NCBI GenBank assembly: GCA_012396115.1
Contig: JAAXOU010000005.1
Span: 1-46,054, forward strand
Origin: Streptomyces somaliensis DSM 40738
GTDB lineage: Bacteria; Actinomycetota; Actinomycetes; Streptomycetales; Streptomycetaceae
DNA: 46,054 nt
Direction: 5' to 3'
Shown: positions 22,508 through 30,406 of the stretch, piece after piece
Numbering within the stretch: position 1 is the first letter of the stretch
How the letters are laid out: every line of letters starts with the position of its first letter
The notes under the pieces: generated by a model
The model's database searches: none
What the model was told of the DNA's origin: nothing
Seen by the model: only the letters and a program-made list of their open reading frames with translations
Position numbers and translations under genes: made by a program

Positions 22508-23227
22508 ATGCCCGGACTCGCATCGGACGGCACGAACCCCGATGTCGGCCTGCTCTACGACATCAACGGGCTGGCGAAGGCCGCCCCGGGCTGGTTCGAC
22601 CGCCTCATGGGGTTCGTCGGCGAGTACGGCATCATGCTCGGCCTCGTCCTCGTCGTCCTGTGGTGCTGGTGGAGCGCCCGGCGGCGCGGCACGCCGGAGG
22701 ACTCCGTCTGCGCGGCCGCCGGGATCGTCTGGGCGCCGCTCGCCGCCGTGATCGCCCTACTGGTCAACATCCCGATCCGGGACTTCGTCGAGCGCCCCCG
22801 GCCGTTCCTCGACCACGCGGGGCTGGAGGTCCTCGTCAGGGGCAAGACGGACTTCTCGTTCGTCAGCGACCACTCCACCATGGCCATGGCCGTCGCGGTC
22901 GGCCTGTTCATCGCCGACCGGCGCTTCGGCCTCGCCGCCATCGTCCTGGCCCTCGCGGAGGGCTTCTGCCGCGTCTACGTGGGCGTCCACTACCCGACCG
23001 ACGCCATCGGCGGCTTCGCCCTGGGCACCGCCGTCGCCCTGCTCCTGGCCCCCGTCGCCCTGGCGCTGCTGACGCCGCTCACCTCCGCCCTCGCCCGCTC
23101 CCCGCGCACGAGGCGGCTCGTACGGTCCCGGAAGGCGCCCCGGGGCGGCCCGCGGCACGAGACGGTCACGCTGGCGGACCCGCGCCGCGGGGCGAGCGGC
23201 GACGGGGAACGCGGCCTCGCCGCCTAG
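22508..23227 (+). CDS. PAP2 superfamily membrane phosphatase
   Basis: A 239-aa integral membrane phosphatase, probably acting on a lipid or polyprenyl phosphate at the outer face of the membrane. The three PAP2 motifs are present: R-x6-RP in RDFVERPRPF (about residue 95), the SDHS variant of PSGH in SFVSDHSTMA (about 120), and R-x5-H-x3-D in RVYVGVHYPTD (about 157). Four or five hydrophobic segments surround them. The C-terminal 35 residues are basic and cytoplasmic. AAGGGG precedes the ATG. The gene is monocistronic. Confidence 0.9.
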   Translation: MPGLASDGTNPDVGLLYDINGLAKAAPGWFDRLMGFVGEYGIMLGLVLVVLWCWWSARRRGTPEDSVCAAAGIVWAPLAAVIALLVNIPIRDFVERPRPFLDHAGLEVLVRGKTDFSFVSDHSTMAMAVAVGLFIADRRFGLAAIVLALAEGFCRVYVGVHYPTDAIGGFALGTAVALLLAPVALALLTPLTSALARSPRTRRLVRSRKAPRGGPRHETVTLADPRRGASGDGERGLAA

Positions 23228-23390
23228 GACGGGCCCCGGACCCCGGACCCCGGGTACGGGACCTCCCGTCGGTGGCCTTCGGCCCGCGCCGCGGGGGTGC
23301 GGCGGACCGGGAGGGGACGCGGGGGCGGGCGGGCACGCCGGAGGACCGGGCCGGCCGCGGAGCCGGGGCGGTGCGCGCCGGCCCGCTGCC

Positions 23391-23588
23391 TCACCCCCGC
23401 ACGGGCCGCCCCCGCTCCGACTCGTGGGCGGCGGCGTCCGCCCGGGCCCGCTCGCGGGAGCGGCGGGCCGGTCCGTACCAGCCGCAGACGCAGTGCGCGA
23501 GGGCGAAGGCGCCGCGTTCGACGGTGGACGTGCGGTGCGGGGCGTCGGCCGCGACCGCCTGCGGTGATGGTGCGTCATGCGCGTGCAC
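23391..23588 (-). CDS. Small conserved hypothetical protein with C-V-C motif
   Basis: A 65-aa basic protein whose core ERGAFALAHCVCGWYGPARR is of a kind I have seen in Streptomyces genomes, always unannotated. The Cys-x-Cys-x-Trp could bind a metal or simply pack the fold; two more ligands are not present, so a zinc finger is not claimed. The tail is a charged helix rich in Arg and Ala. The start is taken as GTG at 23588; no clear ribosome binding site is visible. It lies alone between the PAP2 gene and the lipoprotein gene, on the opposite strand. Confidence 0.6.
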   Translation of the reverse strand: MHAHDAPSPQAVAADAPHRTSTVERGAFALAHCVCGWYGPARRSRERARADAAAHESERGRPVRG

Positions 23589-23732
23589 GGGTCCACGCTA
23601 CCGGGGGACGAGGGGGCGTGACGGGCGGTCGGAGCGGTCGTTATGCGAGTGGGTCGTCCCCGGTCGCCGAGGCCGCGGGCCGGAGGGCGGGGCCCCGGCG
23701 GGCAGCGGCACGGTGTTGGGGGTAGGCAGGCG

Positions 23733-24620
23733 ATGGTGGTGCGGAGGCTCGGACGGGCGGGCGGCGCGGACGCCGCCACCGCGGCGGTGGTGGTGGCGGT
23801 GGCGGTGGCCGCGGGACTCACCGGGTGTTCGCCGGGCGCCGCGGACGCCGCCCCGCCCGCCGTCCCGCCCGCCGGAGCGGTCGCCGTGAGCGGCGGGCGG
23901 GACGGCGACGACGCCGGCGGCGGGCCGCTCCACACCGTGCGCTCCGCCCCCGACCTGCTGGAGCGCTCCGGTACGTCGAAGGCCAGGACGGCCCTGGAGA
24001 TGGCGACGGGCGGCACGCGGCTGACCATCGAGGGCGAGGGGGGCTACGACTTCCGCGCCGGGCGCGGCCGGGTGCGGGTGCTGCTCCCCGAGGACGGCGA
24101 CCGGCCGCGCCGCAGGATCACCGAACTGTTCGCACCGGGCGCGCTGTACATGAAGAACCGCGGCGCCGGCGTCCCCGTCGACAAGTGGGTGCGGGTCGAC
24201 ACGACCACCCTCGCCGACGGCAACCTGGTCACCGGCGGCGCCACCGACCCCGGCGCGGCGGCCGGGCTGCTGCGGGCCGCGCGGGGGGTCGTCTACCTGG
24301 GCGAGGTCCACGTGGGGGGTGTGCCGGTCGGGCACTACCGGGGGACCACCGACATCGGCGCCGCCGCGAGACTCGCCCCGGCGCGGCTGCGCGGGGCGCT
24401 GGCGGCCGCGGCGAAAGGGTTCACCACGGACACGGTGCCGTTCGACGCGTACCTGGACCGGACGGGGCGGCTGCGGAAGGTCCGCCACCGGTTCAGCTTC
24501 GCGAACGGGGAGCGGGAGGTCGACGTGGTGTCGACGACGGTGCTGTACGGGTTCGGCGCGCCCGTCGACCTGCGGCTCCCGCCGCGGCGGGACATCTACG
24601 CCGGGAAGATCGCCGGTTGA
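23733..24620 (+). CDS. LppX/LprG-like lipoprotein
   Basis: A 295-aa predicted lipoprotein. The signal region VAVAVAAGLTGCSPG contains the lipobox LTGC with Cys at about residue 32. The mature part has about 200 residues of alternating strands with short helices (for instance RLTIEGEGGYDFRAGRGRVR and TVPFDAYLDRTGRLRKVRHR), the outline of the LppX/LprAFG fold. That fold binds acyl chains or serves other exported-lipid roles. The ATG at 23733 is preferred over upstream starts because the leader then has normal length. A GTG at 23736 is equally possible. The gene appears monocistronic. Confidence 0.78.
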   Translation: MVVRRLGRAGGADAATAAVVVAVAVAAGLTGCSPGAADAAPPAVPPAGAVAVSGGRDGDDAGGGPLHTVRSAPDLLERSGTSKARTALEMATGGTRLTIEGEGGYDFRAGRGRVRVLLPEDGDRPRRRITELFAPGALYMKNRGAGVPVDKWVRVDTTTLADGNLVTGGATDPGAAAGLLRAARGVVYLGEVHVGGVPVGHYRGTTDIGAAARLAPARLRGALAAAAKGFTTDTVPFDAYLDRTGRLRKVRHRFSFANGEREVDVVSTTVLYGFGAPVDLRLPPRRDIYAGKIAG

Positions 24621-24779
24621 GCCGGTGCCGGCACCGGGTCCGGAGCCGGGCGCCTGGGGTGGAGGGGGTCGCGGAAGGCCATTCGGACGGCTTCGAGAAT
24701 GGCCCGGACGAGTCATGCGCGGTGTGTGTCGTACTCCCTACGCTGGGAAGCCGACCCCGGCTGGAAGAGGTGAACGCAC

Positions 24780-24968
24780 ATGGTTCCACCCCTCAGTACG
24801 ACGACCGTCCAGGACCATGTGGCGCTCGCCGAGATCGAGTTGTGCGGAGAGCTGATGATCGCCGCTTCGACGACCGAGGCGGAGCGGCTCAGCGACGACC
24901 GGATCGACGAGGTGTTGAGGGCGGCCCCGGAGGCGGGAGGTCCCACGGGGAGTCCGGCCGGAGCGTGA
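24780..24968 (+). CDS. Small conserved Streptomyces protein, unknown function
   Basis: A 62-aa acidic protein. The N-terminal two thirds (VQDHVALAEIELCGELMIAA and then STTEAERLSDDRIDEVLRAA) would form two helices, and this block is the part I recognise as conserved next to csoR in streptomycetes. GAGGTGA lies six bases before the ATG, which makes translation convincing. The final 12 residues are low complexity. Function unknown. The stop codon lies inside a hairpin shared with the convergent csoR gene. Confidence 0.72.
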   Translation: MVPPLSTTTVQDHVALAEIELCGELMIAASTTEAERLSDDRIDEVLRAAPEAGGPTGSPAGA

Positions 24969-24984
24969 GCGAACACGCTCACGC
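24963..24984. terminator. Convergent hairpin after the 62-aa gene and csoR
   Basis: GCGTGAGCG-AACA-CGCTCACGC, nine perfect pairs with a four-base loop, overlapping the TGA of the 62-aa gene. A second small dyad CCTGC-CGT-GCAGG follows at 24984-24996. There is no T-run, as is common for Streptomyces terminators. Confidence 0.6.
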
Positions 24985-25025
24985 CTGCCGTGCAGGTGAT
25001 CGATCAGTTTCGGACAGCCCGTAAG

Positions 25026-25379
25026 TCAGGTCCGCATCATCCGGGCGATCGCCTTCGTGGCCTCCTCGACCTTCGCCTCGACCTCGTCGCCGCCCTTCAC
25101 CGCCGCGTCGGCCACGCAGTGGCGCAGGTGCTCCTCCAGCAGTTGGAGCGCGAAGGACTGCAGCGCCTTCGTCGACGCCGAGACCTGGGTGAGTATGTCG
25201 ATGCAGTAGACGTCCTCGTCGACCATCCGCTGCAGGCCCCTGATCTGGCCTTCGATCCGGCGCAGCCGCTTGAGGTGCTCGTCCCTCCGCCCGTGGTACC
25301 CGTACACCGCGTGGTCGTGATCGGCGTGGGCCCGCGGGGCCCCGGCGACCGGAGGGTCGGCCGGCTCGGTGGTCGTCAT
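25026..25379 (-). CDS. csoR: Copper-sensing repressor CsoR
   Basis: A 117-aa CsoR-family repressor that senses Cu(I). The copper ligands C59, H84 and C88 (in DVYCIDIL and EEHLRHCV) have the family spacing. The all-helical core EHLKRLRRIEGQIRGLQRMV is diagnostic. The histidine-rich N-terminal tail (HADHDHAVYGYHG) could also bind metal. GGGAGGA lies just upstream of the ATG. A perfect operator-like dyad lies 28 bases upstream of the start. It corresponds, from memory of gene order, to the biochemically studied S. coelicolor/S. lividans CsoR. No copper ATPase or chaperone gene is adjacent, so its targets are elsewhere apart from itself. Confidence 0.93.
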   Translation of the reverse strand: MTTTEPADPPVAGAPRAHADHDHAVYGYHGRRDEHLKRLRRIEGQIRGLQRMVDEDVYCIDILTQVSASTKALQSFALQLLEEHLRHCVADAAVKGGDEVEAKVEEATKAIARMMRT

Positions 25380-25407
25380 GGGTTCCTCCCGTAGTCCGCA
25401 AAGGGCG

Positions 25408-25428
25408 ATATACCCCTCGCGGGTATAT
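25408..25428. promoter_or_regulatory. CsoR operator
   Basis: ATATACCC-CTCGC-GGGTATAT, eight perfect pairs around five bases, 28 bases upstream of the csoR start. The TATACCC/GGGTATA half-sites are those of CsoR-type operators, so autoregulation is expected. The divergent DUF47 start is 139 bases away on the other side. Confidence 0.85.
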
Positions 25429-25567
25429 GGTACCGATCCTCGCGGGATTGTGCGGGGTCGGTTCTGTTCACCGTGTCCTATGGGCGACACTGAGGAAGCC
25501 GGTTCGCCGTGGCCGGATGATGCGCCTAGCATCAGCCTGACCGACACCATGCACCGAAGGACCCCCC

Positions 25568-26188
25568 GTGCGCTTTCGTCTGACCCCCCGGGAGACGAGC
25601 TTCTACGACATGTTCTCCGCGTCGGCGGACAACATCGTCACCGGCTCGAAGCTCCTGATGGAACTGCTGGGAGCGGAGGCGTCCGCGAGGGCCGACATCG
25701 CGGAGCGCATGCGCGCGGCCGAGCACGCCGGGGACGACGCCACCCACGCGATCTTCCATCAGCTCAACTCCTCCTTCATCACGCCGTTCGACCGCGAGGA
25801 CATCTACGCCCTGGCCTCCTCGCTCGACGACGTCATGGACTCCATGGAGGAGGCGGTCGACCTCGTCGTCCTCTACAACATCGAGGAGCTGCCCAAGGGG
25901 GTCGAGCAGCAGATCGAGGTGCTGGCCAGGGCGGCCGAACTCACCGCGGAGGCGATGCCGCACCTCCGCACGATGGACAACCTCACCGAGTACTGGATCG
26001 AGGTCAACCGGCTGGAGAACCAGGCCGACCAGATCCACCGCAAGCTGCTCGCCCACCTCTTCAACGGCAAGTACGACGCCATCGAGGTGCTGAAGCTGAA
26101 GCAGGTCGTGGACGTGCTGGAAGAGGCCGCCGACGCCTTCGAGCACGTGGCGAACACGGTGGAGACCATCGCCGTCAAGGAGTCCTGA
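25568..26188 (+). CDS. DUF47 (PhoU-like) accessory protein of the phosphate permease
   Basis: A 206-aa all-helical protein of the DUF47/PhoU-like family that accompanies Pit-type phosphate permeases. Landmarks are the N-terminal RETSFYDMFSASADNIVTGS, the metal-binding type acidic stretch PFDREDIYALASSLDDVMDS and the late EVLKLKQVVDVLEEAADAFE. These proteins form cytoplasmic helical bundles thought to adjust transport. It starts with GTG at 25568. Six bases separate its stop from the GTG of the permease gene, so the two form one operon. Confidence 0.9.
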   Translation: MRFRLTPRETSFYDMFSASADNIVTGSKLLMELLGAEASARADIAERMRAAEHAGDDATHAIFHQLNSSFITPFDREDIYALASSLDDVMDSMEEAVDLVVLYNIEELPKGVEQQIEVLARAAELTAEAMPHLRTMDNLTEYWIEVNRLENQADQIHRKLLAHLFNGKYDAIEVLKLKQVVDVLEEAADAFEHVANTVETIAVKES

Positions 26189-26194
26189 GGTCCC

Positions 26195-27193
26195 GTGGAC
26201 ACCTTCGCACTGGTCGTGACCGTCGGGGTCGCGCTCTTCTTCACCTACACGAACGGCTTCCACGACTCGGCGAACGCCATCGCCACCTCGGTGTCGACCC
26301 GGGCGCTCACACCGCGCGCCGCGCTGCTGATGGCCGCGGTCATGAACCTCGCCGGCGCCTTCATGGGCAGCGGGGTCGCCAAGACCGTCAGCGAGGGCAT
26401 CATCGCCACGCCGATCGGCGACAAGGGGATGGCCATCCTCTTCGCCGCGCTGGTCGGGGCGATCGTCTGGAACCTGATCACCTGGTACTTCGGGCTGCCC
26501 TCCTCGTCGTCCCACGCGCTCTTCGGCGGCATGGTCGGCGCCGCCCTGGCGGGCGGCACGGAGGTCATCTGGTCCGGTGTGGTCGAGAAGATCGTCATCC
26601 CGATGTTCGTGTCGCCGTTCGTCGGCCTGATCATCGGCTACCTGGTGATGGCCGCGATCATGTGGATCTTCCGCAAGGCGGGGCCGCACCGGACGAAGCG
26701 CGGTTTCCGGATCGCGCAGACCGTGTCCGCCGCCGCCATGGCGCTGGGCCACGGCCTCCAGGACGCCCAGAAGACGATGGGCATCGTGGTGATGGCGCTG
26801 GTCATCGCCGATGTGGAGAAGGCCGGGGCCCCGATCCCGCTGTGGGTGAAGGTCGCCAGTGCGTTGATGCTGTCGCTCGGTACGTACGCGGGCGGCTGGC
26901 GGATCATGCGGACGCTGGGCCGGCGGATCATCGAACTCGACCCGCCGCAGGGGTTCGCCGCGGAGACGACGGCGGCGTCCGTCATGTACTCGGCGTCCTT
27001 CATGTTCCACGCGCCGATCTCCACGACGCACGTGATCACGTCCGCGATCATGGGCGTGGGCGCCACGAAGCGGGTGAACGCGGTGCGCTGGGGCGTCGCG
27101 AAGAACATCGTCCTCGGGTGGTTCATCACCATGCCGGCCGCCGCGGCGGTGGCGGCGGTGAGCTTCTTCGCGGTGTGGGCCCTCTTCGGTTAG
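26195..27193 (+). CDS. pitH1: Low-affinity inorganic phosphate transporter PitH1
   Basis: A 332-aa PHO4/PiT family permease carrying phosphate, usually as a metal-phosphate complex, with protons. The paired signature is present. GFHDSANAIATSVSTRAL near the N-terminus (about residues 21-38) is mirrored by a C-terminal half containing GLQDAQKTMGIVVMALVI and the later HAPISTTHVITSAIMGVG. Eight or nine hydrophobic segments are seen. GAGG lies four bases before the GTG. Length and order (DUF47 then Pit) are standard. Two strong hairpins follow before the convergent pst operon. Confidence 0.93.
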   Translation: MDTFALVVTVGVALFFTYTNGFHDSANAIATSVSTRALTPRAALLMAAVMNLAGAFMGSGVAKTVSEGIIATPIGDKGMAILFAALVGAIVWNLITWYFGLPSSSSHALFGGMVGAALAGGTEVIWSGVVEKIVIPMFVSPFVGLIIGYLVMAAIMWIFRKAGPHRTKRGFRIAQTVSAAAMALGHGLQDAQKTMGIVVMALVIADVEKAGAPIPLWVKVASALMLSLGTYAGGWRIMRTLGRRIIELDPPQGFAAETTAASVMYSASFMFHAPISTTHVITSAIMGVGATKRVNAVRWGVAKNIVLGWFITMPAAAAVAAVSFFAVWALFG

Positions 27194-27289
27194 CGGCGGT
27201 CAGCGGCGGTCAGCGGCCTCCGCCACGGGCGCCACGGGCGGCCCCGCCGCAGTACGGACGGCGCGTCGGCCGCGGTGCGGAAGGCAAGC

Positions 27290-27326
27290 GGGCCCGCCCT
27301 CCCTGGGAGTGGGAGAGGGCGGGCCC
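27290..27326. terminator. Bidirectional terminator between pitH1 and pstB
   Basis: GGGCCCGCCCTC and its perfect complement (12 pairs) with a 13-base loop. It serves the convergent pit and pst operons from either side. On the forward strand it is followed by TTCGTCCCG. Confidence 0.85.
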
Positions 27327-27328
27327 TT

Positions 27329-27366
27329 CGTCCCGCGGTGGCACCGCCATGCAGCACCGCGGGACG
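27329..27366. terminator. Second bidirectional hairpin between pitH1 and pstB
   Basis: CGTCCCGCGGTG and its perfect complement (12 pairs) around a 14-base loop, directly next to the first hairpin. It ends 17 bases after the pstB stop on the reverse strand. Confidence 0.8.
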
Positions 27367-27382
27367 TCTGTGGGTGGGAGGA

Positions 27383-28159
27383 TCAGCCGAAGCGTCCGGA
27401 GATGTAGTCCTCCGTGGCCTGGACCGACGGGTTGGAGAAGATCCGCTCCGTCTCGTCGATCTCGACCAGCTTGCCGGGCTGGCCGACGGCGGCCAGGTTG
27501 AAGAAGGCCGTGCGGTCGGAGACGCGGGCGGCCTGCTGCATGTTGTGGGTCACGATGACGATCGTGAACTGCTCCTTCAGCTCTCCGATCAGGTCCTCGA
27601 TCGCCAGGGTGGAGATCGGGTCCAGGGCGGAGCAGGGCTCGTCCATCAGCAGGACGTCCGGCTCGACCGCGATGGCGCGGGCGATGCACAGGCGCTGCTG
27701 CTGACCGCCGGAGAGGCCGGAACCGGGCTTGTTCAGGCGGTCCTTGACCTCGTTCCAGAGGTTCGCGCCCATGAGGGAGCGCTCGACGATGTCGTTCAGT
27801 TCGGACTTGCGGTAGTTGCCGTTGAGCCGCAGGCCCGCCGCCACGTTGTCGAAGATCGACATGGTGGGGAACGGGTTCGGCCGCTGGAAGACCATGCCGA
27901 CCGTACGGCGCACGGCGACCGGGTCGACGTCCTTGCCGTACAGGTTCTGGTCGTCCAGCATCACCTTGCCCTCGACGCGGCCGCCGGGGGTGACCTCGTG
28001 CATCCGGTTGAGGGTGCGCAGGAAGGTGGACTTGCCGCAGCCGGAGGGGCCGATGAAGGCCGTGACGGAGCGGGGCTCGACGGTCATCGAGATGTCGTCG
28101 ATCGCCTTGTGGTTGCCGTAGTACGCGGAGAGGCCGCTGACGTCGATTCGCTTGGCCAT
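27383..28159 (-). CDS. pstB: Phosphate ABC transporter ATPase PstB
   Basis: A 258-aa ABC ATPase, the motor of high-affinity phosphate uptake. Walker A GPSGCGKS lies near residue 37, the PstB-specific Q-loop region is [20 protein letters not shown], the signature is [14 protein letters not shown] and Walker B is [13 protein letters not shown]. Length is normal. The ATG at 28159 has GGAAG nine bases upstream; a TTG six bases earlier is less likely. Last gene of pstSCAB, 66 bases after pstA. Confidence 0.96.
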   Translation of the reverse strand: MAKRIDVSGLSAYYGNHKAIDDISMTVEPRSVTAFIGPSGCGKSTFLRTLNRMHEVTPGGRVEGKVMLDDQNLYGKDVDPVAVRRTVGMVFQRPNPFPTMSIFDNVAAGLRLNGNYRKSELNDIVERSLMGANLWNEVKDRLNKPGSGLSGGQQQRLCIARAIAVEPDVLLMDEPCSALDPISTLAIEDLIGELKEQFTIVIVTHNMQQAARVSDRTAFFNLAAVGQPGKLVEIDETERIFSNPSVQATEDYISGRFG

Positions 28160-28225
28160 CTTCAATCACTTCCAAGTGTGCGCCACGACCCGGCGGAACC
28201 GGGCGCGGAGCCGAATGTCGAGGCC

Positions 28226-29305
28226 TTAGCGGCCGGTCTTCGGGGCCTTCCAGCGGGCGATGCCGCGGGCCACCAGGTTGAGGATCATCACGAAGGCGAT
28301 CAGTACGAGCGCGGCGCCCCAGGCGCGGGCCACGGCGGCGTCCGTACCGACGGTGTACTGCTCGTACACGTAGAGCGGCAGCGACGCCTGGGCGCCTTCG
28401 AACGGGTTCGGGTTGATCAGCTTCGTACCGAAGACGAGGAGCAGCACGGGGGCCGTCTCGCCGGTGATACGGGCGATCGCGAGCATGACGCCCGTGGTGA
28501 TGCCGCCGATCGCGGTCGGCAGGACCACCTTGAGGATCGTCTTCCACTTGGGGACGCCCAGCGCGAGGGAGGCCTCGCGCAGCTCGTTCGGGACGAGCTT
28601 GAGCATCTCCTCCGTGGAGCGGACGACCACCGGCATCATCAGGATGGCCAGCGCCATCGACCCGGCGAAACCGGAGGGCCCGAAGCCCAGGATCTGGTTC
28701 CAGGTGGCGAGGATGAAGAGGCCCGCGACGATGGACGGGACGCCCGTCATGACGTCGACGAAGAAGGTCACGGCCTGGGCCAGCCGGCCCCGGCCGTACT
28801 CGACCAGGTAGATCGCGGTCAGCATGCCGATCGGGGCGGCGATCACCGCGGCGATGGCGACCTGCTGGACGGTCCCGAGCAGCGCGTGGTAGACGCCGCC
28901 GCCCATCTCGGCGTCGAGGACGCCGTTCATCGAGTGGGTGAGGAAGTACCCGTCGACGACCTCCAGGCCCTCGCTCACCGTGACCCAGCCGAGGGAGGCG
29001 AGCGGGACCACCGCGAGGACGAAGCAGACCCAGACGAGGCTGGTCGCGACGCGGTCCTTGGCCTGGCGGGCGTTCTCGACCGCGGTGGTGATGCCATAGG
29101 TCGCGACGACGAACAGCAGGGCGGCGATCATGCCCCACTGGATGCGGCTCTCCCAGCCGGCGGCGAGGCCGATGCCCGCACCGGCGGCTATGGAGCCGGC
29201 GGCTATGGCGGCCGGGGCCCAGCGCGGCATGCGCGCGTGGGCGAGGGGGGAGTGCTGGCGCACGGGCGCGGCGGCCGGGTGCTCGCCCTGGATGACGTGG
29301 CTCAT
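28226..29305 (-). CDS. pstA: Phosphate ABC permease PstA
   Basis: A 359-aa permease subunit. Hydrophobic segments are grouped as two after a hydrophilic N-terminus (about 30-75), one near 90, and the permease core of five from about 145. The coupling loop with the EAA-like motif LVPNELREASLALGVPKWKT engages PstB. It is longer at the N-terminus than the E. coli protein, as is usual in Streptomyces. Its ATG overlaps the pstC stop by four bases (ATGA). Confidence 0.95.
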   Translation of the reverse strand: MSHVIQGEHPAAAPVRQHSPLAHARMPRWAPAAIAAGSIAAGAGIGLAAGWESRIQWGMIAALLFVVATYGITTAVENARQAKDRVATSLVWVCFVLAVVPLASLGWVTVSEGLEVVDGYFLTHSMNGVLDAEMGGGVYHALLGTVQQVAIAAVIAAPIGMLTAIYLVEYGRGRLAQAVTFFVDVMTGVPSIVAGLFILATWNQILGFGPSGFAGSMALAILMMPVVVRSTEEMLKLVPNELREASLALGVPKWKTILKVVLPTAIGGITTGVMLAIARITGETAPVLLLVFGTKLINPNPFEGAQASLPLYVYEQYTVGTDAAVARAWGAALVLIAFVMILNLVARGIARWKAPKTGR

Positions 29306-30300
29306 GCGTTGGCCCCCGAGTACTCCTTGCGGCGCGCGATGATCCAGCGGGCGGCGCCGTTGACCAGCAGCGTGATGACGAAGAGGACGAGACCGGAGGC
29401 GATCAGCGCGTCGCGGCCGTACTCGTTCGCCTCGTTGAACTTGGCGGCGATGTTCTGCGCGAACGTGCCGCCGACCGGGTCGAGGATGTGCCCGGAGATG
29501 ATGAAGCTGGGGGAGAGGACGACGGCGACGGCCATCGTCTCGCCGAGCGCGCGGCCCAGGCCCAGCATGGAGGCGCTGATGATGCCGGAGCGGCCGAACG
29601 GCAGGACCGACATGCGGATGGTCTCCCAGCGGGTGGCGCCGAGGGCCAGCGCGGCCTCCTCGTGCATCCGCGGGACCTGGAGGAACACCTCGCGGGTGAC
29701 GTTGGTGATGATCGGCAGGATCATGATCGCCAGCAGGATGCCGACGGTGAGCATGTTCCGCGCGACGCCTTCGTCGGACTTGTCGAAGATGTACGTCCAG
29801 GCCATGTACTGGTCGAGCCACTTGTTGAGGCCGTCCAGGTAGGGCACGAGGAAGATCGCGCCCCACAGGCCGTAGATGATGCTCGGCACGGCGGCGAGGA
29901 GGTCGACGATGTACGCGAGCGGGGTGGCGAGCTTGCGCGGCGCGTAGTGCGAGATGAACAGCGCGATGCCGATGGCGACCGGCACGGCGATGACCATGGC
30001 GATGATCGAGCTGACCACCGTGCCGAAGGCCAGGACGGCGATGCCGAAGACGGGCGGGTTCCCGGCCGGGTTCCACTCGGAGGTGGTGAGGAAGTTCCCC
30101 TCGTTGCCGGCGATGGCGAGGGCCGCGCGGTAGGTGAGGAAGACGGCGATCGCCGCCATGATCACGAGCAGGGTGATGCCGGAACCGCGGGACAGCCCGA
30201 GGAAGACCCGGTCACCCGCCTGGGAGGGGGTGGACGCCTTCGGGGACTTTGTCTCGTCCCGCCCCGGGGGCGGTGGTGTGTGTGTGGTGGCTGTGGCCAT
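29302..30300 (-). CDS. pstC: Phosphate ABC permease PstC
   Basis: A 332-aa permease subunit with six hydrophobic segments. The EAA-like coupling loop is VPRMHEEAALALGATRWETI and the substrate-pathway region LGRALGETMAVAVVL follows; GRALGETMAV is a PstC hallmark. The first 40 residues are a Pro/Thr-rich cytoplasmic tail. It is separated from pstS by 106 bases that hold a hairpin and overlaps pstA by four bases. Confidence 0.95.
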   Translation of the reverse strand: MATATTHTPPPPGRDETKSPKASTPSQAGDRVFLGLSRGSGITLLVIMAAIAVFLTYRAALAIAGNEGNFLTTSEWNPAGNPPVFGIAVLAFGTVVSSIIAMVIAVPVAIGIALFISHYAPRKLATPLAYIVDLLAAVPSIIYGLWGAIFLVPYLDGLNKWLDQYMAWTYIFDKSDEGVARNMLTVGILLAIMILPIITNVTREVFLQVPRMHEEAALALGATRWETIRMSVLPFGRSGIISASMLGLGRALGETMAVAVVLSPSFIISGHILDPVGGTFAQNIAAKFNEANEYGRDALIASGLVLFVITLLVNGAARWIIARRKEYSGANA

Positions 30301-30368
30301 CGTTTTCGTTCTCCGGTCTGCGGAGCCTCGACGGCTCCTGGCGGCGGTGCACCGGATGCCGGGGCCGG

Positions 30369-30392
30369 CCGGCCCGGAGGTGGGCGGGCCGG
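30369..30392 (-). terminator. Hairpin between pstS and pstC
   Basis: CCGGCCC and GGGCCGG pair over seven bases with a 10-base loop, and outer GC-rich flanks can extend the stem with bulges. It lies in the only sizeable gap of the pst operon, just after the binding-protein gene, where partial termination or 3'-end protection commonly raises pstS message over the permease genes. Confidence 0.5.
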
Positions 30393-30406
30393 TCCCGGCG
30401 GGGTCG

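Noticed and set aside
25455..25480. GTTCACC-like word upstream of the DUF47-pitH1 operon as a PHO box
   Set aside because: Only one unit (GTTCACCGTGT) is seen; the following 11 bases do not match, so a PhoP site is not supported.
27275..29842. An 855-codon forward frame across pstB, pstA and part of pstC
   Set aside because: Antisense shadow of three confidently identified transporter genes.
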